Part shown: one piece after another, positions 36,163 through 45,433 of the stretch | Numbering within the stretch: the stretch's first letter is position 1 | How the letters are laid out: each line of letters starts with the position of its first letter | Source of the DNA: Prolixibacteraceae bacterium | GTDB taxonomy: Bacteria; Bacteroidota; Bacteroidia; Bacteroidales; Prolixibacteraceae | Reading direction: 5' to 3' | Assembly: GCA_027858715.1 (NCBI GenBank) | Contig: JAQICD010000054.1 | Location: forward strand, 1-56,513 | DNA: 56,513 bases | Made by a program: the position numbers and the translations under genes | Notes under the pieces: model-generated | Told to the model about the DNA's origin: nothing | Database searches by the model: none | What the model saw: the letters and a program-made list of their open reading frames with translations, nothing else

Positions 36163-39100
36163 ATGTCAACACGTCGAACTTTTGGAGCCGGTATCGATAA
36201 AGATAAAGATACCATAAACAATAAAAAGTTTATCCAATACATTAATCTAAAACTTGCAGCTCTCGGATATCCTTATTATAAGGATGAGCGCACTGCACAA
36301 TTTTTAGAGTTTGCTACTCCGTTACTGGATAATTTTAGGGAAAAGTCGCGTATTTTATCCGATCATTTATCACCTATTGGTCAGCGCATTCAGTCGTTTA
36401 TTGATGACTACCTGGAAGAGGTGCCCGAAGCCAAAGACATTAGCTTGCCACAGCATACTTTTATTCTTGACACCCATGGGTTGGCTCGTAAAATGTCGTT
36501 GCCGCCTAAAAGTGATAGTTTTGAATCGGATATTGTACATACCTATAGAACATCGCAAGGTGTTGTTCATAATCCAAAAGCCGACAAACGAACTACGCAA
36601 GGTGTGTTTCATGTTTGTGAAGGAGGGTTACCTATAGCCGACGATAAAAAGGCAGTGCCTAAGGTCGCTTTTGCCCGTTTACTGAATGAAGCCTTTAATC
36701 CACCAAAAGAGTTGATGCAGTTGCCTTATACTTTTAAACAGGAAAAAAAGGCAGAATTGTTTGTTAGTCTTCTGTTGCGGCCAATTGTAGTACCTGAAGT
36801 GCCAGGTATTTCAAAAGAAAAGTCGATGGAAATCCGGTTTTTTGCTCCGGGTAACCTTATAGGTAACCTCGATTTTGTTGAATCGATTTTTGGAAATGCA
36901 GGTGATCCGCATTTACCCGAAAACGATGCTGCTCTCGACCCCGAAGGATGGACTGGACACACAGGATGTGTGATTCTGGCTACACATCTGATTCATATGA
37001 AGAAAAAAGAATTGGGTCTTCCTCATTACGATTTTGCCACCGAGCGTCAACGTCGCGATGGAATGTGCTGGAAGGATGAAAATGAGCTATATAACGATGG
37101 AAACGCCTTTAAAATTACGGCTCGCGATAAGCGTGGTATAGTAATTACCATTATTGCCGATAACTATTTCGGGTATTGTAAAAAAGAAGTGAAAACTCAA
37201 ATCAGTTATTCAGCCAATCTTTTCGGACAGTGTGAAGAAGAACATGCTGGCGGAGCTTTGGCATTCCCGAGCTACGACCTTGGCGAACGGTATCGTCCTC
37301 ATAGCACTGTTAAAGGAGATGTGTTTAATTTCGAACAAATGATTAAAGAATATGAGTCGTTTATTGAACTGATGCCTGAAGGTCACGGACGCGACAAGAA
37401 CTATCCAAACATCTTGTATGTCCCCGAAAATTCAAGCTTTAACCTCTACGAACAAACGGTAACATGGATCGACTCTGGCGATGATGAGAAACGTATAAAA
37501 TTGCTACCACAAAATCATTATATTTTACCTTCGGGTTATAAAATTCGCATGAAAAAGCGGCTTAACGGTCTTTATTGGCATCTGGTAGGCACAGTAGCCG
37601 AAGGTACTTTTTGTCATAAACCGTGCACTGTTTCCGGAGGTGGTAAATCTGAAATTTCTAAATCCATTCAGGATGCCATGATTCAGGGTTCTGTTATTGT
37701 ATCTAACTTGCAAAAAGACCTTGATATGGTTGAAGAAATTATGGCAAAAGATTTTTCAACCCGGTTTAAAGAACCTCATCATTATACCGAAGATGAGCCT
37801 CCACGTTCGATACTAAGTTCACGACGTTCACTGGGGTCGGTAATTAAGCTGTTAACACCATCCGGCGAATATTCCAACGAATACAACGAGTGGTTGAGGT
37901 CGGTGCCACAACGTATCAAAGACTTGATTTATATTGTGAAACGTCGTTACCACAAAGAGTCGGATAAACATTGGCGAGAATATTTCTCGGTTGATAAAAT
38001 TAACGGAGTTTCTGGTAACGAACTGAAGTTTATGGGACGTAAGTTAATTACCAACTACCTGCGTGTTGGACACGATATTGATAAATCGTGGCGTATTTTC
38101 CAAATCAGACAAGATTTTTATGCAGCGCAAAAAGTTCAAACCGAAGACGATATCTCGGCATCAATTATTGTACGCAGTGATATGTTAAAAGGGTTGAGCA
38201 ATCGATATGATAATCCGGCTGTTAAGTTGCTTACAAACTGCGAATCGCGTTTGTTTCAGCGTCCCGATGATTGTGTGATTAAGGGTTACGACAAACAGGC
38301 CGAAGCTGATATTGCAAGTCCTAACACCTTTTTGTCAAATTACGAACCGCTTACTCGCGAACAGGTAAAAGAAATAAAAGAAGATACAATTGGATTCGAC
38401 CATTATACTCAGCCGGTAAAAGATCTTATCAATGATTTTCTGGAAAATGAGAAGCCAGATTATTTAGTTATTCCGTCTGAGCCACGGCTGGTCGATGGTG
38501 TTCCGTCGGCTAATCCCAGATATTTGCAGGTTAGGCCCGATTTGGTTAACTCGGTTGACAGATATATTGCTGAAACATGTACCCGCATTTATCGTAAAAT
38601 TCCCGACAGAAAACCATTGTATATGCCTGTGAATGCTGTTTTGCCCGGACGAAGAAACAACCCCGCCGATGAAAAAAATAATGTGCCTCCTTTGGCCATT
38701 TACAACCCGATTCATTACCAGGAATTACCCGAGTTGTTCATCGATTTTATCTGCAGTATTACAGGTAAATCACCTTCAACAACTGGTTTTGGTTCCGAAG
38801 GTGCGCTCACTAAAGGGCCTTTCAACAACCTGTTGCCTGCAGCCGATTTGAATAATGCACTTTTGTCTTATATTCTTACCGGTTACAAACCATTTTCAAC
38901 AGCTGCCGGTTATGTTGGTCCTAAATATAAGGTCGATCATGATGTGAGTTTACTTATTCCTGAGTTGATTTCTCGTATGGGCATTGAGGAACGTGATCCT
39001 GATTTCTTAATTAAAAACGGATATTTTGAAAAAGTTGAAGATTTTAAATATAAGGATAAGAAAATAGAAGCCAGTCTGCTGGGATATCGTATTACCCTAA

Positions 39101-39624
39101 AGTTTGTTCATCGCTTCATGGGACGTATTTTTAGTAACCCTGATGCTGTTTTTTCCGACGATATGCTTCGTCCCGAGTTGCAGGATATGGAAACATTTGC
39201 GTGTTCAATTAATAATCTTTCAGTTACGCAGAAGCGTGTTGCCAAGGGGTATATGCTCGATGGCACGTACGAAGCCTTGTGCCCGCCATTGCAAGCATTG
39301 GTCAGTATAATGGTTGATGGCGATTATAAAGGTATGAAACGAGATAATCAGGTTTTCAGAGAAATGTTTACGCGCGAAAGTGTACTGAAAAGTGAGTGGT
39401 ACAAAAAGCGTCTCGTTTGTAAGCAGCAAAAAGATATTGCATACTGGGAAAAAAGCATTGCGTATCTCGAAGAAACCATTCAGCAACTGAATTATAAAGA
39501 AGCTGCCGAGCGTATGAACCTAAATTTTGAACTGGAAAAGGCTCGTAAGAACCTTAAAGAAGTCAAATCGGATAAATACATGGATAATTTGTTTGGTACT
39601 TTGGGTGCCGATCCTATGGAATAA
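36163..39624 (+). CDS. large protein, probable PPi-type phosphoenolpyruvate carboxykinase
   Basis: 1153 residues, soluble, no signal peptide. I read it as the diphosphate-dependent PEP carboxykinase known from Entamoeba and Propionibacterium (about 1100-1150 residues), which interconverts oxaloacetate plus PPi with PEP plus phosphate and CO2. Supporting features: the size; GQCEEEHAGGALAFPSYDLG (Cys357 onward); a phosphate-binding loop TVSGGGKSEISKS at ~489-501, like PEPCK kinase-1 loops; and a charged C-terminal coiled region. The family match is from memory and was not tested by alignment. The gene is monocistronic with a strong terminator. If correct, it ties glycolysis to succinate fermentation and uses pyrophosphate. 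Confidence 0.55.
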   Translation: MSTRRTFGAGIDKDKDTINNKKFIQYINLKLAALGYPYYKDERTAQFLEFATPLLDNFREKSRILSDHLSPIGQRIQSFIDDYLEEVPEAKDISLPQHTFILDTHGLARKMSLPPKSDSFESDIVHTYRTSQGVVHNPKADKRTTQGVFHVCEGGLPIADDKKAVPKVAFARLLNEAFNPPKELMQLPYTFKQEKKAELFVSLLLRPIVVPEVPGISKEKSMEIRFFAPGNLIGNLDFVESIFGNAGDPHLPENDAALDPEGWTGHTGCVILATHLIHMKKKELGLPHYDFATERQRRDGMCWKDENELYNDGNAFKITARDKRGIVITIIADNYFGYCKKEVKTQISYSANLFGQCEEEHAGGALAFPSYDLGERYRPHSTVKGDVFNFEQMIKEYESFIELMPEGHGRDKNYPNILYVPENSSFNLYEQTVTWIDSGDDEKRIKLLPQNHYILPSGYKIRMKKRLNGLYWHLVGTVAEGTFCHKPCTVSGGGKSEISKSIQDAMIQGSVIVSNLQKDLDMVEEIMAKDFSTRFKEPHHYTEDEPPRSILSSRRSLGSVIKLLTPSGEYSNEYNEWLRSVPQRIKDLIYIVKRRYHKESDKHWREYFSVDKINGVSGNELKFMGRKLITNYLRVGHDIDKSWRIFQIRQDFYAAQKVQTEDDISASIIVRSDMLKGLSNRYDNPAVKLLTNCESRLFQRPDDCVIKGYDKQAEADIASPNTFLSNYEPLTREQVKEIKEDTIGFDHYTQPVKDLINDFLENEKPDYLVIPSEPRLVDGVPSANPRYLQVRPDLVNSVDRYIAETCTRIYRKIPDRKPLYMPVNAVLPGRRNNPADEKNNVPPLAIYNPIHYQELPELFIDFICSITGKSPSTTGFGSEGALTKGPFNNLLPAADLNNALLSYILTGYKPFSTAAGYVGPKYKVDHDVSLLIPELISRMGIEERDPDFLIKNGYFEKVEDFKYKDKKIEASLLGYRITLKFVHRFMGRIFSNPDAVFSDDMLRPELQDMETFACSINNLSVTQKRVAKGYMLDGTYEALCPPLQALVSIMVDGDYKGMKRDNQVFREMFTRESVLKSEWYKKRLVCKQQKDIAYWEKSIAYLEETIQQLNYKEAAERMNLNFELEKARKNLKEVKSDKYMDNLFGTLGADPME

Positions 39625-42083
39625 TAATTTGATGCATAACAACGAATACTATATAGCAGATAGGGAATCATTCCCTGTCTGCTTTTTATTTTTTTTAAAA
39701 CAGTTGAATGACTTTGGTTCATTCTTTTAACCATGGCCGCGACATCAAAATCGGGCTCCGGTAAGTGTTCGTCAATTACTTCGTTCAGTCGTGTCAGAAA
39801 CTTTTCGTCGGCCGATGAAATGGCGATATTTCTGGGTTTCAGCATAATTTGTTTGCTAAATATTTCAGAAAGCACCTTGCGGGAGGCCAACAATTGTTCT
39901 ATTTGAATTCTCAGCAGGTCGATTTTAAATGGTTTGCTCACATAGAGGTCGGCGCCACTTTTGTAACCTTCCATTTTACTTTCGTCGGCTGCTTTAGCTG
40001 TTAGTAGTATAATGGGTATGTGACGGGTTTTTTCGTTGGTTTTTAATTGTTGAGTCAGTACAAGCCCGTCGGTGTTGGGCATCATTACATCCGAAACGAT
40101 AATTGATGGAAGTGTTTCGAGTGCTTTGATAATGCCTGCTTCGCCATCGTTTGCTGTAACGATTTTGAACGATTGACTCAGTGCATTTTCGAGATATGTG
40201 CACAAGTCTTTATCATCTTCGATTAATCCGTATATGAGATTTGCCGGCAGACCATCTTTTTCGGTGAACGATTCGAATTTTGCCCGTCCTTTCATAAACG
40301 AATCGGCTGTTTCTTTGTTGGTTAAGTCAATGCGGTTTAGTCCGCCACCTGTACCAATCCAAATTGCTCCTTCCGAATCTTCTAGTATGCAGTATATGTC
40401 GTTATGTAATATTTCGCCTTTTTCGTATGCAATAAAGTTGTTGTATCCTTGTTTAATGGCATCGAGCGAAATGATGTTTAAACCACGCCCCTTGGTTCCG
40501 ATCCAAAGATTTCCTTTTGAATCGTCGTAAACCGACAGGATTATATCGCCGCTGAGTGAACGCGAATTGTGCGGTTGGTTCGAGAAGAATTGAATTTCAT
40601 CACTTTGAAATTCTTTTAATCCTAACCCTTTGCCCCAGGTTCCAATCCAAAGATCGTTTTGCTGATCCTGATGCAATGCAAAAGTGAAACTGCCGGTTGG
40701 GTAGGAGTCGAATTTGCCGTTTTTGTCAAGCGAAACAAGATAGTTTGATGCCGTTCCAATCCATAGTTTATTTTGCTTGTCGAGACATAACGATATTATC
40801 TCGTTCGATGTAAGTCCATTGTCGTACGGGATTTCTTCTATGTGCCTGGTTTCAATTTTATTGTCGGGTATAAATCGCAGATAGTCGAGGCCGTTGTATG
40901 CCGAACCTACCCATATTTCGTTTTCGTTTCCGGTAATGGCTGTTACAAGGTTCGAAGTTAGGTTACGCCCGGTTGAAGTGTAGTTTTCAAGGTGGTTAAA
41001 CTTTTTTCGATACAGGTCGAGTGTTACAACACCACGGCTTTCGGTGCCAATCCACAAAATGCCTGAATTGTCGATGAGCAGCGAGTTGATGATGTTGTCG
41101 CCAATGTTGTACGAAAGCGAACTGTTGTTGTAATAGCTGTGGATATCTCCTGTTGTGTCCCACATTATAACTCCGGCGCCCCGGGTGGCTATCCATAAAT
41201 TCCCGTCGATATCGCATATGAGTTTTTCAACCCAGGTGGCGTTGGTTTGATTCCATGCTTCATGATTGTCAAGAAATTGAACTTCATTGGGCTTGTTGTT
41301 TTCAAAATACAATTTAGCCAAACCTTCTGATGTGCCTATCCATAAGGTGCTGTCGTTGTCCCAAACCATCGAGGTGATTTTTGCATCGTTAAGCCTGCCG
41401 ATATCTATTTGTGTAAACGACATGTCATCGGGGATATAAAGAAAAAGTCCTTTGAATGTTCCTACAATTATAGTTTCATTTTCAAGTTTCTCGGTAGTAA
41501 CTACCGAAATTGAAAGGCGGTCATATGGGAGAAGCGTATTGTTTGATGTAAGGTAAACCGAATTTTTCGAGAGGTTTGTAAAGTCATATTCATATTGCAA
41601 TGATGAGTCAAGTACCCCGGAAAAGAGACTAATATTTGTTCCGATTAAGATGGTGCCATCGTTGCATTCGGTGACAGAGTTGACTGTTCCGTCGATAATT
41701 TCGAGGTTTTCAAATTTTTTGAAACGGTTTTCATCTTTAATGAAATAGTTTAGGCTGCCCCCGCGTGTGCCCACAAAAATATTTCCTTTGCTATTGCTAC
41801 TCAGAAAAATAATTTCGTTGTTGCTAATGCTGTTCGCATTGTCGGATTCCGATTTGTAGGTGCGAAACCTATATCCATCGAAACGGTTAAGTCCGTCTTT
41901 CGTCCCCATCCATATAAATCCTTGTGGGTCTTGCGTTAGCGAAAGCACCGACGATTGTGATAGCCCTTGCTGAGTCGAGAATGTTTTGAACTGCAAATTC
42001 GAATAGCTCTCAACTTGTGGCGCAGACAATGTCCGGGTGCCGACTACAATGGTAAGACAAAACAGAAGCAGAAAAAATTTCAT
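39492..42083 (-). CDS. HTCS-type sensor/regulator with kinase core missing and 3' end truncated
   Basis: The frame has a signal peptide (MKFFLLLFCLTIVVG), then two-component-regulator propeller repeats (NLWIGT/IWIGT pattern) to about residue 620. A normal hybrid two-component system would continue with the last blades, the Y_Y_Y domain, a membrane helix, the His-kinase core and then a receiver. Here NLIYGLIEDD runs straight into a receiver (KDLCTYLENALS; Asp in IIVSDVMMPNTDG) and an AraC helix (MNQSHSTVLKKIK) that breaks off near residue 796. The remaining ~65 residues are antisense to the PEPCK gene. It cannot signal as a kinase. It probably once controlled the xylan/glucuronate genes nearby. 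Start chosen at ATG 42081-42083 for the signal peptide. Confidence 0.8.
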   Translation of the reverse strand: MKFFLLLFCLTIVVGTRTLSAPQVESYSNLQFKTFSTQQGLSQSSVLSLTQDPQGFIWMGTKDGLNRFDGYRFRTYKSESDNANSISNNEIIFLSSNSKGNIFVGTRGGSLNYFIKDENRFKKFENLEIIDGTVNSVTECNDGTILIGTNISLFSGVLDSSLQYEYDFTNLSKNSVYLTSNNTLLPYDRLSISVVTTEKLENETIIVGTFKGLFLYIPDDMSFTQIDIGRLNDAKITSMVWDNDSTLWIGTSEGLAKLYFENNKPNEVQFLDNHEAWNQTNATWVEKLICDIDGNLWIATRGAGVIMWDTTGDIHSYYNNSSLSYNIGDNIINSLLIDNSGILWIGTESRGVVTLDLYRKKFNHLENYTSTGRNLTSNLVTAITGNENEIWVGSAYNGLDYLRFIPDNKIETRHIEEIPYDNGLTSNEIISLCLDKQNKLWIGTASNYLVSLDKNGKFDSYPTGSFTFALHQDQQNDLWIGTWGKGLGLKEFQSDEIQFFSNQPHNSRSLSGDIILSVYDDSKGNLWIGTKGRGLNIISLDAIKQGYNNFIAYEKGEILHNDIYCILEDSEGAIWIGTGGGLNRIDLTNKETADSFMKGRAKFESFTEKDGLPANLIYGLIEDDKDLCTYLENALSQSFKIVTANDGEAGIIKALETLPSIIVSDVMMPNTDGLVLTQQLKTNEKTRHIPIILLTAKAADESKMEGYKSGADLYVSKPFKIDLLRIQIEQLLASRKVLSEIFSKQIMLKPRNIAISSADEKFLTRLNEVIDEHLPEPDFDVAAMVKRMNQSHSTVLKKIKSRQGMIPYLLYSIRCYASNYYSIGSAPKVPNKLSMYLSDLTSLRFLRAFSSSKFRFIRSAASL
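39655..39696 (+). terminator. strong terminator of the PPi-PEPCK-like gene
   Basis: A 13-bp stem, 39655-39667 (AGCAGATAGGGAA) with 39671-39683, one G-U pair and a three-base loop, followed by TTTTTATTTTTTTT. The T-run also forms the point where the convergent regulator gene is cut. Confidence 0.85.
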
Positions 42084-42159
42084 AGTAAGGTCGTATTTGA
42101 TACGCAATATATCTGTTGTTTTTAAATGTACATCAACACAAAACAAAAATAAATAATTT

Positions 42160-42175
42160 TTGCAATCGGTTGCAA
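42160..42175. promoter_or_regulatory. LacI-family operator
   Basis: TTGCAATCGGTTGCAA matches the general LacI-family site GCAAnCGnTTGC with the central CG. It lies 57 bases before the lacI-type start, in the spacer shared with the HTCS gene, and upstream of a -7 box TATATTTG at 42194-42201. Autoregulation and control of the downstream glucuronate genes are inferred. Confidence 0.6.
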
Positions 42176-42193
42176 TTTTTGAGAGTCAATACT

Positions 42194-42201
42194 TATATTT
42201 G
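42194..42201 (+). promoter_or_regulatory. -7 box for the lacI-GH67 operon
   Basis: TATATTTG fits TAnnTTTG and stands 30 bases before the repressor GTG start. No TTTG element at 19-21 bases is clear, which may fit a regulated promoter. Confidence 0.45.
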
Positions 42202-42231
42202 TCGCGATTGATTTTAAAATAATGAAATAAA

Positions 42232-43251
42232 GTGGAAAAAGAAACCACCATTTACGATATAGCCAAAGAACTGGGATTATCGGCTTCGACTGTTAGCCGG
42301 GCGTTGAAAGGAAATACCATTATTAATGCTCGAACCAGGGCTAAGGTTGAAGAATGTGCCCAAAAAATGGGATATCGCAGCAATGCTTTTGCCAGTAACC
42401 TGCGTACACGACGAACCAATACTATTGGTGTTATTGTGCCAAGGCTCGATAGTAATTTCATGTCGGCATGTTTGGCCGGTATGGAGAATGTGGCCAGTAA
42501 AAATGGATACAATTTAATTATCAGTCAGTCGCATGAGTCGGTCGAAAAAGAAGCCCAAAATGCGATAACCATGTTTAACAGCAGGGTAGATGGTTTAATT
42601 GTTTCGCTTACGGTTGAACATAGCGATTTGGCATATTTTAACCAGTTTGCTCAAAAAAAAGTGCCGGTGGTATATTTCGACCGTGTTCCTGGCAATACGC
42701 CGTTTGCCTGTTTTGTTACCAATAACGAAAAGGCAGCTTACGAGGCAACAAAGCACCTGATAAGCCAGAACTGTGCACGTTTGCTGCATGTTACTGTCGA
42801 TTCGCAGATTAACGTGTATGCCGACCGCAAAAAAGGTTTTGAGAGGGCAGTAGCCGAAAGCAAAAACTGCTCGGGTAGCATTATTTATGCAGCTTCGTTG
42901 ACTTTTGATGAAGGTGAAAAAATTGCCTTGGAAATTGCAGCGATGAAAAATCAGCCCGATGGAATTTTTGTAGCCAACGACCTGGTGGCAAGCGGATGTA
43001 TGTTGCAGTTGCAAAAATCAGGATTTCAAATACCCGACGACATTGCCATTGTGGGGTTTAACAACGACCCGATTTCAAATATTGTATCGCCAAAACTTAG
43101 TACCGTGAATTATCCCGGTCGCGAAGCCGGTATTTTAGCCGCAAATAGTCTTGTAGAGCAGCTGAAAAATGAGAACACTGCATTAAAGTCTCAGCGGGTT
43201 GTTTTAGAATCGGAATTTATAATACGCGAATCATCATTACGATCAACCTGA
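42232..43251 (+). CDS. LacI-family transcriptional repressor
   Basis: 339 residues: N-terminal HTH (TIYDIAKELGLSASTVSRALKG) with the hinge helix region after it, then a periplasmic-binding-protein-like effector domain (TIGVIVPRLDSNFMSACLAG; GIFVANDLVASGCMLQL; DIAIVGFNNDPISNIVSP). The start is GTG at 42232. It is 17 bases ahead of the alpha-glucuronidase gene, so it likely controls the GH67-SDR-uxuA set through the operator at 42160-42175. The effector is probably a uronate or aldouronate, by context only. Confidence 0.92.
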   Translation: MEKETTIYDIAKELGLSASTVSRALKGNTIINARTRAKVEECAQKMGYRSNAFASNLRTRRTNTIGVIVPRLDSNFMSACLAGMENVASKNGYNLIISQSHESVEKEAQNAITMFNSRVDGLIVSLTVEHSDLAYFNQFAQKKVPVVYFDRVPGNTPFACFVTNNEKAAYEATKHLISQNCARLLHVTVDSQINVYADRKKGFERAVAESKNCSGSIIYAASLTFDEGEKIALEIAAMKNQPDGIFVANDLVASGCMLQLQKSGFQIPDDIAIVGFNNDPISNIVSPKLSTVNYPGREAGILAANSLVEQLKNENTALKSQRVVLESEFIIRESSLRST

Positions 43252-43268
43252 CATTCAAACACAAAGAG

Positions 43269-45422
43269 ATGAAACGATTTTTATTTTTGCTGACTTTTAT
43301 TTTTATTGCGAGCTTTCTTCGTGCCGAAGATGGTTACGAGTTGTGGCTGCGGTATAAAAAAATTGATGACACTGAACTTCTCGACCGTTATCAAAGTGTT
43401 TTGCATACGGTTTCGGTTCCCGGTAGTTCGTCAACATGCAAGGTGATTCGCGAGGAACTTAAGGCCGGATTTTCGGATATGCTCGATATGCCTGTTGATT
43501 TTGGAAACGCTTCAATCGACGATGGGTTGCTGGTTATAACATCGGAGTCATCAGCTTTGATTTCAAAATTTAATTTATCGGGTGAATTGCACGTACTTGG
43601 GAGTGATGGATACCTGATACGAACTATAAATGACGATGGCAAAAAACTCATTTTACTTGCGTCGGCAAACGATGTGGGCGCTTTGTATGGCACTTTTCAT
43701 TTTTTGCGTCTGTTGCAAATGCATTCAAACATTTCAAAGCTTGACATAAGTGAAAAACCAAAAACGACTCATCGTCTGCTCAATCATTGGGATAATCTCG
43801 ACCGTACGGTGGAGCGCGGATATGCGGGTTTTTCGATTTGGGACTGGCACAAGCTGCCCGATTTTATTTCTCCCCAATATAAAGATTATGCCCGGGCTAA
43901 TGCTTCAATCGGTATAAACGGAACTGTACTCACAAATGTAAATGCCAATGCGCTGATCTTAAAGGAGCAGTATCTTGAAAAAATTGCGGCACTTGCCAAT
44001 GTTTTCCGGCCGTATGGAATTAAGGTTTACCTAACTGCACGGTTTAGTGCCCCGGTTGAAATCGGAGGCCTTGAAACTGCCGACCCACTCAACGAAGACG
44101 TAGCTGAATGGTGGAATAGCAAAGCTGAAGAGATTTATCGTTACGTACCCGACTTTGGTGGTTTTTTGGTAAAAGCAAACTCAGAAGGTCAGCCCGGGCC
44201 GCAAGATTACGACCGTTCGCATGCCGATGGTGCCAACATGCTGGCGCGTGCAGTAGCGCCTTTTGGAGGCGTTGTAATGTGGAGGGCATTTGTTTATAGC
44301 CACGAAACACCTGTTGACCGTGCTTTGCAGGCATACGACGAATTTAAACCGCTCGACGGCGAATTTGAAGACAATGTGTTTGTTCAGGTGAAAAATGGGG
44401 CTATCGATTTTCAACCGCGCGAACCTTTTCATCCCCTTTTTGGAGGTATGGAACATACTCCGCTTATGATGGAATTTCAGATTACGCAGGAATATCTGGG
44501 TTGTGCCACACACCTGGTTTACCTGGCTCCCTTGTTCAAGGAAACACTCAATTCAGATACTTATGCCAATGGAAAAGGCTCTACCGTAGCTAAAGTTGTT
44601 GATGGTTCTTTGTATGAATATGAAATGTCGGGAATGGCCGGAGTATCAAATATCGGAACCGACCGCAACTGGACGGGGCATCCGTTTGGGCAGTCAAACT
44701 GGTATGCTTACGGACGACTGGCCTGGGATCATACTCTATCGTCAGACGAAATTGCTGAAGAATGGCTGAAAATGACCTTTACCACAGAAATGGAATTTAT
44801 TGATGTGGTTAAGCCTTTGATGCTCAATTCGCGTGAAACTGCGGTGAACTATATGACACCCCTGGGGTTGCATCACCAAATGGCATGGAATCATCATTGG
44901 GGTCCCGGGCCGTGGGTGAATATCGATCGTCCCGACTGGACTTCGCTTTATTATCATCGTGCCGACTCTGCTGGCATTGGTTTCGACAGGTCGGTTACCG
45001 GTAGTAATGCCGTTTCTCAGTATCATCCCAAAGTGCGCGACCGTTTCAATAATATAGAAACATGTTCCGATGAATTTTTGCTTTGGTTTCATCATGTGCC
45101 ATGGGATTATAAGATGAAATCGGGGAACACGCTCTGGGAGGAAATGTGTAAGAAATACTATTCGGGCGCACACGAAGCGTCGGAAATGGTAGAAGAATGG
45201 GAGACGCTGAAGTCGTTTATCGATGCCCGAAGGCACGACCACGTAGCTCAACTGCTGAGAATCCAGGAAAAAGAAGCTATGTGGTGGCGAAATGCCATGT
45301 TGTTGTATTTTCAGCAATTTTCGGGAATGCCCATTCCTGATCAATATGAACAGCCCGATAAAACGCTGGAGTATTATCAAAATCTTGAGTTTCACTTTGT
45401 ACCCGGAATTGAAAACAATTAA
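43269..45422 (+). CDS. GH67 alpha-glucuronidase
   Basis: 717 residues. Removes 4-O-methyl-glucuronic acid from the non-reducing end of aldouronic acids from glucuronoxylan. A signal peptide (FLFLLTFIFIASFLRA) points to the periplasm. Catalytic acids expected for GH67 are seen: Glu306 (acid) in VKANSEGQPGP, Asp380 in NGAIDFQPREP, and Glu408 in FQITQEYLG. The three-domain layout (N-terminal beta-sandwich, TIM barrel, helical C-terminal) fits the length. It heads the glucuronate catabolic genes after the repressor. Complete. Confidence 0.94.
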   Translation: MKRFLFLLTFIFIASFLRAEDGYELWLRYKKIDDTELLDRYQSVLHTVSVPGSSSTCKVIREELKAGFSDMLDMPVDFGNASIDDGLLVITSESSALISKFNLSGELHVLGSDGYLIRTINDDGKKLILLASANDVGALYGTFHFLRLLQMHSNISKLDISEKPKTTHRLLNHWDNLDRTVERGYAGFSIWDWHKLPDFISPQYKDYARANASIGINGTVLTNVNANALILKEQYLEKIAALANVFRPYGIKVYLTARFSAPVEIGGLETADPLNEDVAEWWNSKAEEIYRYVPDFGGFLVKANSEGQPGPQDYDRSHADGANMLARAVAPFGGVVMWRAFVYSHETPVDRALQAYDEFKPLDGEFEDNVFVQVKNGAIDFQPREPFHPLFGGMEHTPLMMEFQITQEYLGCATHLVYLAPLFKETLNSDTYANGKGSTVAKVVDGSLYEYEMSGMAGVSNIGTDRNWTGHPFGQSNWYAYGRLAWDHTLSSDEIAEEWLKMTFTTEMEFIDVVKPLMLNSRETAVNYMTPLGLHHQMAWNHHWGPGPWVNIDRPDWTSLYYHRADSAGIGFDRSVTGSNAVSQYHPKVRDRFNNIETCSDEFLLWFHHVPWDYKMKSGNTLWEEMCKKYYSGAHEASEMVEEWETLKSFIDARRHDHVAQLLRIQEKEAMWWRNAMLLYFQQFSGMPIPDQYEQPDKTLEYYQNLEFHFVPGIENN

Positions 45423-45433
45423 AATAAATATTT

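Noticed and set aside
44742-45395. 217-codon minus-strand frame inside the alpha-glucuronidase gene
   Set aside because: Antisense shadow of GH67 with no motif; the GH67 frame has its catalytic residues in order.
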